A model generated the notes under the pieces. That model was not told the DNA's origin. It searched no databases and was given only the letters and a program-made list of their open reading frames with translations. From Epiperipatus broadwayi (lineage: Eukaryota > Onychophora > Udeonychophora > Euonychophora > Peripatidae): a stretch of 64,000 nt of DNA. Shown here one piece after another: positions 10,723-23,674 of this stretch; position 1 is the first letter of the stretch; each line of letters begins with the position of its first letter. The DNA is taken from assembly GCA_028023455.1 (NCBI GenBank), contig JAQFVV010000032.1, positions 3,290,001 to 3,354,000 of the forward strand, written 5' to 3'. Position numbers and translations under genes: made by a program.

Positions 10723-13112
10723 AAACTATTGTCTCACCTTAGAACAAGAAAACATGAAATTATTTCTAATGAAACACAAATTCTGAGAACATAATTAATC
10801 ATTATGCACCAGAAATTATTAAAAGAGATTATAGAAATTTTTAAAAGGCTCAATAATATAAATGAAAAGTCTGAATGAAATAAGATCAATGACACTTAGA
10901 ACAGTGTTATTAGAGAACAAGTATTCATTTAAATTTTTTTACTCAGTGATCTTTGATAATGGAAAGAAATCAAAGAATGAGGACTTTAACAAGGAACATA
11001 CTTATACTTTAAAAAGAAAGCTCTGAAAAAGTTGTAATGGAAAAGTTGTTGGTCAAACTCAAATGGCACAACAGAATAGAAGCAAATCAATCTTTCAGTT
11101 ATTTGGTAAGTCTAATCATGATAATTTAAAACTATACACAAAGTTTCACTATCAATAAATCATAACATCCCAAGAGTTTACATATATAGATTAATGAAAA
11201 AATTTGTTTAGCCTTAGGGATTGTCAGTTAGTAGTAATTGATAGTTTCTTAACAATATCAAAAATTAAAAGTTATCTCTGTTTACATGAATATAATCTCA
11301 TTTCTATTCTTCATTATAATAATCCATGGAAATATTTAATTCAACATAGACAATTCTCTGAAGAAGTTTAAAATATTATTTGCAGAATGTCAAGAAAGAT
11401 ATTCTTTTACATTTGCACCCCTATAAAATATAGATTTCTGGGTTTACATCTGTATAACAACTTGAATTTGAAGTGAAAGGGAATCCCTTTTTATTTCATT
11501 AAAAAATTCCAATAAAAGAGCTATTATAGATTAATGAAGAAACTTGTTTAGCCTCAAGGATTGTCAATTAGTAGTAATTGATAGTTTCTTAGCAACAACA
11601 AAAGCTAAAAGTTATCATTGTTTACATTGATATACTCTCATTTTTATTCTTTGTTATAATAACAATTGATTGAAATATTTAATTCAACATGTGATAGGAT
11701 TAAACTAAAGATGAATAATGCGCTGATAAAAAAAACCCTTGCAAATATATATATGGAGGTTAAACACTCCAAGAGTTTATCTATCTCTATCTATAGCTAG
11801 GTAAAAAGATAGAGATTGGTTTGTCATTTTAAAATTGGAATGAATTAATCGAAAATCTGTTTAACAATCTGCACTTATAAATTCTCCTATAACATTGCTT
11901 TCTTTTATACTCTAACTTCTGATTCTAATGTAATTATTAAGCATTACTACATAAAAAATTTCTTTTATATTAAATTATCTGACTAAATAGTGTTTGTAAT
12001 TGTCAGCCCATAAATTTGCAAAAATATAATAACTGATCTTTTGAATTCATATTGTGAAAAACAGTTATTTTCAAAACATTGGTTTTATTAACATACTAAA
12101 GTCTCAAAAATATCTTTATTAGACCTTATATAATAATTATGACACAAAAAGTATCAAAAGAAATTGTTTAAATTGTAAAATGGGCACAAATATCAGTATG
12201 AATCTTTTTTAACCGCAATGGCTGTAAGGCAGTTTTGTAATGGAAATGTTATATGTAATAAAATTATATGCCTCATTAGAAAAGTATTATTTTATGGTTT
12301 CAAATGGGCATTTAAAAGAAGCAAAACTAATAAAAATAATTTTAAAATTTGTGTTTTCTTTACCTCAAATCTGCTGCCATCTGAATTATTGCCACTGCCA
12401 TTGCTCCTAAAATATGGATATGAAATTTATTTTACTAATGCTTTTAAAAAATTCAAATGATGATTTCTTTTTTTACTAAATGTTTTTTTTATAAAAGATG
12501 AATGAGTTGACAATTGAAATCTCATTTGGAAGGAAATTGTCTTTATCCAATGTCGTTCTCCAGCTAAACATTTATATGAAAACTTTATGCCGCAGTACTG
12601 TGCAAAAAATGCAATACTGCTCACAATTTTCATAGGTCTGGTAATTGAGTTCAAGTGAATACATTCTTTTAGAAAAATTACAATCAGGTATTATAATAAA
12701 ATAATTTTTTATTATTCTAAAAATAACTTTTAAAAATATTATAATATTTATATAAAAAAGTAGGAAAAAATATAAGTTGCAAAACAAAACTTCCAACAAA
12801 CTTCAAGAAAAGTGGCACAAAACTTAAACTATGTGAGGTAAATTTAAATTAATTTGATTTTTGTAAAATAGAGAAATATTTAGGAAAGTAGTAAGATAGG
12901 CACTTATTCAATTAAAAAATAATATGAAATTAAAGCATTTGAAAAATGGCAATATATTTTCTCATACATAGTTGCTGAGAGTTAATAACTAGCTTTTCAT
13001 TGATACATCAAGAAACAAAAAAATAATAATATAAAAGATACCAAGTTATACCTCACAGCATTCAGCACTAGGGTTTTTTTTAAATATTTATCTTTACATA
13101 TGCAAAAAGCAT
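10723..13112. other. AT-rich DNA without recognised genes
   Basis: Two diverged copies of a segment beginning near ATTAATGAA-AAATTTGTTTAGCC are visible, at about 11190-11340 and 11527-11690. This suggests an old local duplication of about 150 bp. Short frames at 12218-12799 overlap on both strands and look spurious. Confidence 0.4.
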
Positions 13113-13114
13113 TT

Positions 13115-13535
13115 CATCATCATCATCATCAACCATTATCAATTCATTGCAGAATGAAGGCGTCTCCAAGTTCAATCCATATTCTCTGATCTTTAGCTTT
13201 TCTTCTCCACATCACTCCTGCATATTTTTTATTTCATCCATCCATCTCACATGTGGTCTCTTTCTGGGTCTTTTACAATCTCTTGAAATCCAGTTTAAGA
13301 TTTCAATTGTCCATCTATTATCATCTCTTCTAGCAATATGTCCAATCCAACTCCACTTCAGTCTTTTAATTTTTTCAGTGGGGTCAGTAACACCTGTTTA
13401 TTCTCTTACCTATATATTGCATTTTCAATCTCTTCTTGTTACTCCCAACATGCATCTCTCCATACTTCTTTCAGTGGGCTGAAGTCTCTGTATTGCTCTT
13501 CTACTAAGTGTCCAAGTCTCGGATCCATTTATATG
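13115..13535 (-). mobile_element. RTE-type LINE, 3' fragment
   Basis: On the minus strand this matches the last 400 bases of the RTE element at 39695-41917: GSETWTL, RRAIQRLQ, RSMERCMLGVTRRD, then the 3' region, and ends in a CATCATCAT tail seen from this strand at 13115-13130. The homology stops near 13535, so the copy is severely 5'-truncated, as is common for target-primed LINE insertion. Confidence 0.85.
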
Positions 13536-13545
13536 TTCAAATACA

Positions 13546-16500
13546 GTTTTTTCCTCGACAAGATGAGTTTCACTAAGAATGGCTATATTAATCTTAAACC
13601 ATGTCAATTCTTTTTGCCATAAGCATATTTTATGTAGCTATATTTAAAAATAAGATATTTACCTGTATAATCACTTACTCTCTAATTTGCCTTTATTACT
13701 ACTGTATTATTATAATTTTTCTACCATTCAATAATATAACTGCTAAGCATGACAACATAAACAAATTCTATATTTTATGCCATATTTAAACATTTTGCCC
13801 CAGATTCTTCTATATTTGTGGGGCTTGCTGATCTCTAATTAGAACTGCTCAGTCATGTAACTATTTGTCAAGTCAAACTCTTGTTAAAGACCACTTTCAA
13901 AGTCATTTATTATTAAGTATACTGCCTCATGAAAAAGTTCTATTAGGGACTCCTAATCTAATAAACCTATTACAATGATTGTTCTTTCACTATAAGATTT
14001 CTGTATATTTTACTTATTCATATATACTTATATATAAAACAAATATTTGAAAATGCCTGTCATAATATTTAAAAAAATTAATATATATTGCTCAAGAACA
14101 ATAGTAAGTAACCAAAATTAAAAAGTTTTTAAAAAAATAAAAAAGCAAAAACAAAAGAATGAAAGAATGAGCTAAGAGACAAGTCATAAAAAATTGTTGT
14201 ATTAAAAAAATTCCTCTAATAATTTAATGTTGCTTACTTAGACAGTAGGAAATTTATTTTTGTTGAACACATCTTGTTGGTTATTCACAATAATTTTTTA
14301 TATCTGAAGGTTAATCTACTAATTGGCTATCTGAAGTCCTTGTCGGTAATTTGAATTTTATCAAGTGATAATGGCTGTGTTTATAGTCAACTTAATGCTC
14401 AGAAGAGGAGACATTTTTCAGATATTAGTCAAAATTACATCATAGTACAATTATATATATATATATTATTTTCACAGTCATGTATATATATTATTTTCAC
14501 AATCACACATTGTCTCACAACTTATCAACCTAGATTAAATTTCAGTTCTTTGCTAGATACCATTTAGTAACAACTATTGTAAAATTCATTGTGATGGCTA
14601 TGGTCCCATATTCATGAAAAAAATTTTAAGTCTGTTTAGGCCTTGAAAATATTTTTAAAATCATATAAACTGTATTTGAACTCCATACTTATAGCCATTA
14701 TATTAAAAGGACTTTCCCTTTCATGACATAATATATAATCAAAAGCAATTCTTTTTTACCCTCCATGTAAAAAAAAATGATTTCCAAGATATTTCTGTCA
14801 AAACCTACCTTCATCAACTGATCAGTATCCTTGTGCACACAATCTTCATCATAGTTTATTATATATTCATAAAAAACAACAACAATTCAATTTACAAATG
14901 CAACACTACTTAAATGTACTCATTTCTCACGATATAGGATACATATTAAAGTTTATTTACTAATCATTTTTATAAGACTATAAATTATTATTTAACTTCT
15001 GCCCTGATATAAACTTTAAAATTAGTTAAAGATTAATACATCATTTATTAAATTCCAACATGAATATTATTTATTAACACCTATTTTTTTTTTTTTTTGA
15101 TTCATAAATTTGAAAAGTTATCACATTTCTAAAAACATGTATACAACATTATTGTTTTTGCAATACATTTTGAACAAAATAAAAAAAATACTGCATTATA
15201 TTGTATCTATAAATAATTTTATTAAAAATTTTCACTCAAATCAATGTTCTGGTATTTGTTCACATATTAATCATTTAATGTTAGCTTTTGAATGATTTTT
15301 ATAATTTAATCACTTAAACGTTCAATTAAAAACTATGAATTGTTTACTCTAATCATTTCCAACAATGTGCCTTAAGACTAATATTAGAAAAAATACAGTA
15401 ATATCTTTTCACCCTCTTTTTTTTCTTATTGAATGATTACATGGGCAATTAAATGCTATGTTAAATACAGTAGATTATTTTTAATGGACAGTTGCTGCAA
15501 TATTAAATAAATGTACATTCTTAATTATTTTTTTAATCAAAAGTTTGACAATGTTTTTGTTATTTACATTTATTTTCTTATAAACAGAGAGACTATAAAA
15601 TTATCTACTATTGCCTATGATTGTCTAAAGTTTGTCCATAATGATATTTTTCTTGCATAATATGTTGCACTATTTTCATAAATTAAAATGAATTATTATT
15701 ATTATTTTTAAAAAATTCAAATTTTATTTTATAAATACACTGAAATGTTAGCAATAACATGCAGGTTAGTATGAAAATTGACACCTAATGTAATAATTTA
15801 TAATGTTTTGAAACGACTCATTACCATTGCCATTAAAAATAAAAAATGAAGAACTCAGGAGAACTCTTGTAAATATGTATATTAAAATTTCTGTTAACTG
15901 TTGCTTTAGCAGAATAATATAGTTAGTTAGGTGTCACTTAAATTCAGTATTCATGAATCTAAAAGTCACCAATTCAATTTGTGTTTCAATTCTCATATTA
16001 GTTGTTTTAGGTAAGCCAATGACATCTGAAGATATGACAGTTTCAACATTCAAAATGATGTGTTCTATACTAATGGTGTATGTCATTACTAGCAGTTAAA
16101 TGTATTTAGAAAAGTATGAATAATGCTTGAATTTTTATAAAAATACAATCCGATTAGATAACTGAAGTAGTTCATTATTGCATATTATACAGGCATTATT
16201 TGAATTTGTTCTAACTACGGTATTTATATATCTTACCTTTGGAAAAATATCAAGTTTCAATAATTTCATAGTATTTTCACACATAAAAATAATGTTAGTA
16301 TTTTTAAACAAAAGAAATATTGAATGAAATCATTACATATGTAAATTTTTATAAAAAACCTTTTAACGTGGATTATTTGCACATTAAACATATACGTGAA
16401 TATAGTTGCATTTACGTACATTCCTCAATTATCCACGTAAGTCTATATACATACCATTTTATTATAAATTAAAAATATTTTTTGTACTGATGGAAGTTTG

Positions 16501-17485
16501 AAAAATAACGCACTTGAGATTGAAAAGATTATCCTAGACAGAAATAGTTTCAACACATTTAAATATCAGCAATAAAATATTAGACATAATATAAAAATAA
16601 GTACTACATTTTTTAATAGATCCACAATTAAATTTATATATTTTTTAAATATTAGATATGTATATATGTATGCATTAAACTATGTACCAGTGCATATATT
16701 TATAAATGCATCATGTGTTTGACTATATATGTTATAGAATATTCTTAAAAGAAAATTGTGGGAAATTTGTAACTTTAAACAAAATAAATATACATAAGAA
16801 TAAAAGTGTAAAATATATTACTATTATTTTAAAAATAAATTTTTAACTCAATTTTGTTGTTAAAAGTTATATATGTAATTATTATTTTTTGATTAATTAA
16901 GTAACATAATTACAATTCAAGAGCAGAATTTCCTAATTTGTACAATCCCACGTGGCATGTGGCATATTCGTATTTTACTAATAAATGTAATCTTAAAAAT
17001 GAAATCAAACCTTTGCTATTGGAATGTGGAGATTTAAAAAGGACATAAAAACAAAAGATAAGACTATGAAATTAATAAAACAAAAGAGAAACTACAAAAA
17101 AATAGGAGTGGAATAATAAAAAAAGCACTGAGTAATTGAATGGCAAATATCCTTTTGCTAAGTAATTATATTAAACCCCATATTAAAAAATACTTGGCTC
17201 CATCTTTAGACAAAAACATGCATGCTTTATATATATATTTCATTTTATAAAGATAATCAGTAGTTTAGTACTCATAGAAAAGCTGTCAGTTATGAAGATC
17301 TTATAACTGTTTCTATTTTACAGTGAATACATTAATATTCATTTTATCAACTTATGACTATTATCCTGCATCTAATAATATCACAATGGCTAACTAGCTT
17401 GATTGCTATGAGCTGGTACATGGAAAAACAAAAAAATATATATTTTATAAAAATGCTTTTATTTAATTAGATAAGAATGCAAAAA
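13546..17485. other. AT-rich DNA, possibly one very old SINE
   Basis: No gene was recognised. At about 15900-16110 a tRNA-like box (TGTGTTTCAATTCTC) is followed by CATCTGAAGATATGACAG, reminiscent of SINE bodies, but decay prevents a firm call. TA-repeats occur near 14450 and 14485. Confidence 0.35.
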
Positions 17486-17489
17486 AAAA

Positions 17490-18075
17490 AAAAAAATTTT
17501 TCTTCAACCACAATTTTGATTGTTATATTTTAACTTGAAATAAAAGTATGGGATATCCATAAATTAACATACAACAATGAAAATTATGGTTAAAGAAAAC
17601 TATTTTATGAATTTTTATTGCATTGCTCATTAAAATTAAATAAAAGCACTTTTTATAAAAAATAAATTATTTATCATTTTTTAACTGAAACACACAGGCT
17701 TATTATATACCTGTGTCTGTATATGTAATATATAGGGAATATAATATATAGATTACATAAGCACAGACCTTCACACAAGATGGTGTGGAGAGTGGAGGGT
17801 CATGTGAAGGTCTGTGCTCATGTACCCTATATATTATTTTTTAGTATTCTGGTATTTTGCAACTGACTTTTTGTAACTATTCATATTCAAGTTTAAAAAA
17901 CGAGAATGTCACCACATTTCCAGTATTAGAAATAAAATTTGTGTGTGTTAAAAGCCATTTACAAGATTTTTGTGATTATGAAGTCAGCATTTTTTTAAAA
18001 GCAAGTTTTAGTTCAACAAACGAGAGAAATTAAGATTTCATCTTTCTTTTTTTTATATTTTAATAAATTGTAAAT
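17490..18075 (+). repeat. Diverged copy of the 4.6-5.2 kb repeat, split by a foldback
   Basis: TCTTCAACCACAATTTTGAT and TTTTAACTTGAAATAAAAGT open it, and GAGAAATTAAGATTTCAT closes it. Together these match 4815-5175. A family 1 foldback piece at about 17690-17840 interrupts the match, so the foldback arrived later. Confidence 0.5.
17690..17840. repeat. Short foldback of family 1, nested
   Basis: It begins with ACTGAAACACACAGGCTTA. AGCACAGACCTTCACA (about 17760) pairs with TGTGAAGGTCTGTGCT (about 17805). It is a deletion derivative of the long hairpin at 9270-10139: only the outer arm ends remain and the hammerhead is gone. Confidence 0.6.
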
Positions 18076-19554
18076 GCTTTTTAATAAATTGGTTATAAAA
18101 TTCAAAACATTTAAAAATTATATACCATTATGTACATCCAATGAAAACTTATTCAACAGATGTTAACACAGTTTGAAATTTAGCCTGCCAATGTTGTTAG
18201 GTTGAACCACTCTGAAATATTGTATTGTTATCGATACCTAATATATATACAAAATTTGAAGAAAATTTGTTTGATAAAAATTGGCTACATGATTTAACTC
18301 AAATAAACAACAAATAAACAAGCAGAATTTCTAAGTTAAACCAAAAACATTTAAAAATTATGTTAGTATATATTCTGAAAAAATTTTTCCAGCCAGACTT
18401 AAACCCTAAGTCCTTTCACGTGAGACAAATTTGTTAACTAGCATGCAATAATGTTCTGTGGTCATATTCTGTTGAAGAAAAAAAAAATTTTGTTTAAATA
18501 TATTTTTTCTTTATTAGTTTACTCTGTAGATGGCAGTAAAATGATCTTTTTGCTAAAACAATTTGATATTGCAGTTAGAACTAATAAAATGAATATTAAA
18601 ATGTAATTCTCTTGCTTGTAATTTCTAAATCATTGCAGAAATGTTCAAAACTATAACCAATCATCACTAAAGTTTCAGTACATTATGTTTTTTTTTAAAA
18701 AAAAGCTATTAGAAAAAAAAAATCAAATGAAAGTTTTAAATTTACAACTTATATTTAAATTAATAATAGTGAAATATTTGACAATCAAATTAGTAATTAT
18801 ATATATATGTATACACACAAATTATTTATTATATGCATATATATTAGTGTATATTGAAGCGTTCAGTGTGTATGAACACACAGAGCTTCATGGTAGTTCG
18901 TAAAATTAGTATACATATATATATTTTAAAACTCATATTTAATTTTTTATTTTTTTTATTTTTGCTTGTTTGCTAAAGGGGATATATGCAGGTGCAGGTG
19001 TATGACTTTACGAATGAGTGGACTTATGTATGTGTAAATTGTTCTATTGAAGTGCATTTTTTTATGTATATATTTTTGGAAAGAAAAATATATTTCCATT
19101 GTCGTATATCTTTATCCTAAAGGCAGTTTGTTCCTTGCGAATAACATTTTGATGACTCTGTTTTTTTTTCATAAATATTCTGAAAAATATAGTTGCATGT
19201 AAGTGTGAATTCATTTTTTTCTCATCCTTGAGGCGATTAAAAGGCAAGTAAGATTTTATAACTTTGTGTAATCTTATCTTGATTGTGTCACCTATTTTTG
19301 GTAAAAGATCAACGCAGCTAGTTGCATGGGAGTGTTGAATTGTTTTCTTATCTTCAAACTGATGTAAATCCTAAAAATCTTTAAACTGATGTAATTAAAA
19401 AAAGGAAAAATCAATCATGCGGTCTGTTTTCGTTTCTAACCAAGGAAAATATATTATAGGTGTTAAAAATATATATATATAGAAAACAAAGCCTTGCTTA
19501 GAAAAAAATATTATATATAGAGCAAAGAAAAAGAACCAGGGAATTCAATTCAAA

Positions 19555-20070
19555 TTCTTCAAAGTCAAGCAGGGAGAGTAATTGATTCAAATTATTAACT
19601 TCAAAGTTAAGCAGTTGGAGAATTAATGCAAAGTCAAGCAGTTAGAAGCAGTTAATTAATTCAAAGTCAAGCAGTTAATTAATTAAAAGTCAAGCAGTTA
19701 GAGAAAAGATCCACGATATGACTTTTGAGTAGTACAAACTACTTTTCCTTTCTCTGGAAAGTCTCCAGAAAAATGCATCTACAGAAGAGAAGGAGAGACA
19801 AATCCCATGCTGCTGCTATGAAAGAAAAAGAGAAGCAACCTGAAGCCAGCCTATCCTGGGTTCGACAGAGCCAAAGATCGATCCTAATAATGAATGAACC
19901 TGAAAAAAATATCTGCCTCAATCAAAGTGACACAATGATCCATCGAAGAAAAATAGAGAAGCAACCTGAAGCCAGTCTATTCTGAGTCCAGTGAAGCCCA
20001 AGGCCGACCCTGTCAATGAATGAATCGGCAGAAAAAATCTGCATCAAGCAAAAGTGACACCGTCATCGCA
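19555..20070 (+). repeat. Two kinds of short tandem repeat
   Basis: At about 19555-19702 the phrase TCAAAGTCAAGCAGTTA recurs about five times with short variable linkers. At about 19818-19938 and 19945-20067 a unit of about 124 bp occurs twice, with shared blocks GAGAAGCAACCTGAAGCCAG, ATGAATGAA and CAAAGTGACAC. One frame of the first unit reads EKQPEASLSWVRQSQRS. The second unit keeps EKQPEASL and then meets a stop. No family is recognised, and the frame has no convincing start. Confidence 0.5.
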
Positions 20071-20239
20071 AGTATAAACTTTCTGTCTTTAAAAAAAGAA
20101 AAAAATTATTTATATCTTAAAAATACCTTCTATAAAAAAAAAAAAAAAATGCGAACATTTAATTTCATTAGATTCATAAAATTCGCAAAAGACTATCTTA
20201 AGAAAATGTGTTTCGATAGGACGGTTATACATATATGAG

Positions 20240-21230
20240 TGTTTAGTTTATTTTTATTATTGTTTTAACAAGTCAATTTAAATTTTAACCATTACTTATT
20301 AATGGTTCAAACAACAGAAAAAAGTGTAATGTATAATTCTAAGTAGAACAAAAAGATTATTAGAGAGTTTAAAATTGCAGCTTTTCTATGTTTTATTTTG
20401 AGATATGCCGGTATGTTCTTTTAAGTATAATATATATTTGATTGATTAATTTCTTTGTGCCAATTTAGTTAAATATGGGTATAAATGATATTACACTATG
20501 AAACTAATTTATATATAAATTTGTTTGTTTTATCCCGAATCTAAAGTGGGAAAGGGGTAACGATTCATTTTGAATGATAAAATAAGAATCAGTCAAAGTT
20601 AAATTTCTTAAATCCGTCTAATTCTGACTTAGTGAAAAATGTCATTTATTTAATAATAAAAAAAGAGATAGAAAAGAAATCAAATATATAAAAAAAATCC
20701 GCCCTCTTCCCGTATATGCATAATCACAGTATCTTGGTAAAGAAATTAAAAATATAAATGTGTTCAAATTATTTTATTTGATTTAAATTAAGATTCTTTG
20801 TGACAATTAAAGAAGGTAGAATGGTATATATATATATAAGTGTGTATGCGTTTATCTAAATGTAAAAATAATAATGATAATAATGCTAGTTCTTCTTTTA
20901 AAATTTAAAATAGGCAATATTACGTATTGCAAAGATATGAGTTCATCTCACTCTATATGTATATTTAGTGAGGCATGCATTTGGGGAAGAAATATCTCAG
21001 CAGTAGTATTTTTCTTGCCTCCTTAGCATTTTATAGTTTAGATTCATATTTGAAATACTTGGGCATTTTATAGCCTATAAGATATGGTTGTCGGATTTCT
21101 CCATTATTACTTATTAAAGACAAGTTTAGGAAAAACATCTATGCAGATATAAATTAATGCTTTTAATGGGCAAATATATCAGTAGCTTAATACATTGATC
21201 TATGCCTATATGGCTTTTAATAATAAAAAT
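20240..21230. other. AT-rich DNA without recognised genes
   Basis: Nothing beyond short TA repeats was recognised. Confidence 0.4.
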
Positions 21231-21244
21231 ATGTCGAGTATTGC

Positions 21245-21520
21245 TATGCGGTCTGCCACGCGGATATTTTACCGATCTTGGCGATACGAGATAGACATGC
21301 CTTTCTTTGAGCCGATGAATGGGTAAACTCTATAAAGATAGTGATTCAAAACCCACGCTCTATTATTTCCTACACAAGCCAAGCTGAATGCGGATGTGTT
21401 ACTATAGGAATATACATTGCTGCTCGACAAAGAAGATTGGCCCACGTTTGCCAATGCTAATAATATAGCCAGCACAGGATTCAAACCCCGACGCTACTGA
21501 ACGCTGTAATTAGATTTCTT
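21245..21520 (-). repeat. Possible SINE or other GC-richer repeat
   Basis: On the minus strand a GGTTTGAATCC box B-like run (21477-21487) is followed by about 230 bases distinctly richer in GC than the flanks. An open frame of 71 codons here starts MNPVLAILLALANVGQ, which resembles a signal peptide. It overlaps the box B and has no family match I recognise, so I favour a repeat over a gene. Confidence 0.3.
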
Positions 21521-21529
21521 AATCATACC

Positions 21530-22775
21530 TGTTGTTAATTCTGTGGGAAATAGATAAGCCATATTTTTCATATAATTATTAATAATAAAGGGTAATCAAA
21601 TTATGCTTTTGTCCATAACTCCTGCTGAGAAGACTAACAATAAAATATTATAATGACAAATACATATATACTCTACTTCCCCTATGTATGTAAACACACG
21701 CATAAATTTATTATATATATTCATTTGGCCTCTAGCTTAATATAAGCAAGTATTGTGTTTGCTCTCAAAAATTGGCATATTAATTTTATAGTGGCATATT
21801 TCTTGATAAAATATTATCACTCTCAATATAAAATTTCGTTTTATGCTGGCACACAGTATAATACTAATTATTTACTGTGCGTGTAACTATCATTTTTTTT
21901 AGTTAATTTTTTTTTTTTTGTATCGAATCACAATTGTTATTGTCATGGAATCCAGTATGATTTCATTGTAATGTACACACACACATCTAATACTGAGGTT
22001 CATTATTGTAATTATTATTTTATATATTTCACAACCTTAATTGTCATTATTGACAAGTGACCTCTTTGTAAAATCATATATTTATTCTGGTGATATTGAA
22101 ATTATGTACTATTATCACTATTGATCATCAACATTGTAATTTTTATTTTTTGGTTTAAAAAAAAATGTAATCCCATACATGGATCATGATTAGATCCAAA
22201 CATGATTGTTATTAATTATATTTTCTAATTGTATTAATAAATTGTATATATCTATACCGCTGTCAAGTCATTCCCTGGTTCATCATATCCACTCATCTAC
22301 ATCCACACTTGATTAAATCATATGTATGTATTCAAACCTATGAAATATTAATAATAATAGTTTAAGCTATATCATAGTATTTAGTGAATATCTGAGATTA
22401 AATTAATAAAGTCTAGTGCATAATAGGCTAGGTTTGAATTGAGAGTCCTTGTTTCTACCCTGACCACCGGGACCGAAGAAAAACGATAACCATTAGTAGC
22501 ATCAGGAGCGTTGGTTGGATAGTGGAGATTTTGGAGCACTGGCAAATAGGTTAAAGCTTAGTACTGTTCCGCGACTACCATATCCCGAACATACTGGATT
22601 TGAAGTACTTTTGCTAGGTCTCTGAATCTTGTTGGCTAATCATACGATTCTGAATGTTACAATATAGCACAAACTTCAAATATATTATACAAATATGTAA
22701 AAGTCAATTTTAACCATTTTTAAATGCAAATGAATGCAAACATATTTTGACCATAACTTTGTATAAAAAAATAAT
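21530..22775. other. Intergenic DNA with one GC-richer patch
   Basis: Positions 22430-22630 are GC-richer than the flanks (ACCCTGACCACCGGGACCG, TGTTCCGCGACTACC) but show no open frame, tRNA fold or known repeat. The rest is AT-rich. Confidence 0.35.
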
Positions 22776-22779
22776 ATTG

Positions 22780-23670
22780 CCATAACTTCAGAAAAAGAAA
22801 ATATTCTAGAAATAATCAAAGGTCAACTTCATAAAGAAAATAATATCCTCAAAGAAAAACAAAATGAGGTTTATTCTACAAGTAGCTCAACAATGTCCAT
22901 TGCTACAGACAAAACATTAACAGAGGTAAATGACAGATTAACTCTGTGTATGTCAAAAGTATTAATGATTACAAATAGTGAATCAAGTAAAATAAAGGGA
23001 GTCATCATCCAATAAGAAACTGAGACCAAAGAAACAGATTGCAATGGAAGAAATTAGTGAAAATGAAGATACTTCTTCAAAAGTAGGACACCCATAAAAG
23101 TTAAAAAAAGTATTCTGAATATGGATAATGAATTTCCAGACATCACTGAAGATGACATAGAAGACTTGAAAGTAGTAAGTATATCTCACAATAAAAAAAC
23201 AGTAATCATATAACTCATATGCCATCATTTGATAGCACTGCTTTTACACATACTAATAATATAATAGAATGATACATTTTAAAAATAGATAGGTTAAAAT
23301 TACTTAGAGTTTCCACTGAAAGTTAAACTTACATATATATTGATTAAGCAAACATACAAGATGAAACTTAGAATAAATATGCTAAATATTAGAGAATTAA
23401 ATCCAATCTCTAAAAATTTCCAAGTAGTGAAATGGTTAGACATTGTGGATTCAAAAATATATAATGCACTTCAGATAGATCCTTCTGTTTATATTAACAG
23501 AATGGGTTACTCATCTTTTTAAAGAATGGTTTCTAAACCTTTGGGAGGCAGAGGAGTGATTGTTATGAGGTTCTATTCATTTAATTCATTTAGAATATTG
23601 TACATAGATGATCATTTGGTAATATTTATTATGCATCACAAGACTATAAGCTTAAGTAGATATATATTGT
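22780..23670 (+). pseudogene. LINE remnant: ORF1 end and start of the endonuclease
   Basis: The 5' part in broken frames reads like an ORF1 tail (acidic and coiled-coil-like, ending FPDITEDDIEDLK near 23170). From 23361 an APE-type endonuclease start is recognisable: MKLRINMLNIRELN, VVKWLDIVDSKI, INRMGYSSF, then in the next frame GGRGVIVM. This corresponds to the usual LINE opening in which a xLNIxGLN strand precedes DSDIxxLQETH. Key acidic and ETH residues are lost and stops occur. It may belong to the same family as the RT remnant at 28.3-30.3 kb. Confidence 0.55.
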
Positions 23671-23674
23671 AATG

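Noticed and set aside
10736-10783. Minus-strand 48-bp segment with acceptor TTCTCAG and donor GTGAGA
   Set aside because: Two of three frames are open and the composition equals background, so splice-site coincidence is likely.
12218-12799. Cluster of frames of 75-80 codons on both strands
   Set aside because: They overlap on opposite strands, are rich in F, K, I, and match nothing recognisable.
13425-13607. 60-codon frame as a separate small gene
   Set aside because: Most of it is the RTE C-terminal block; the N-terminal part is unrelated flanking DNA.
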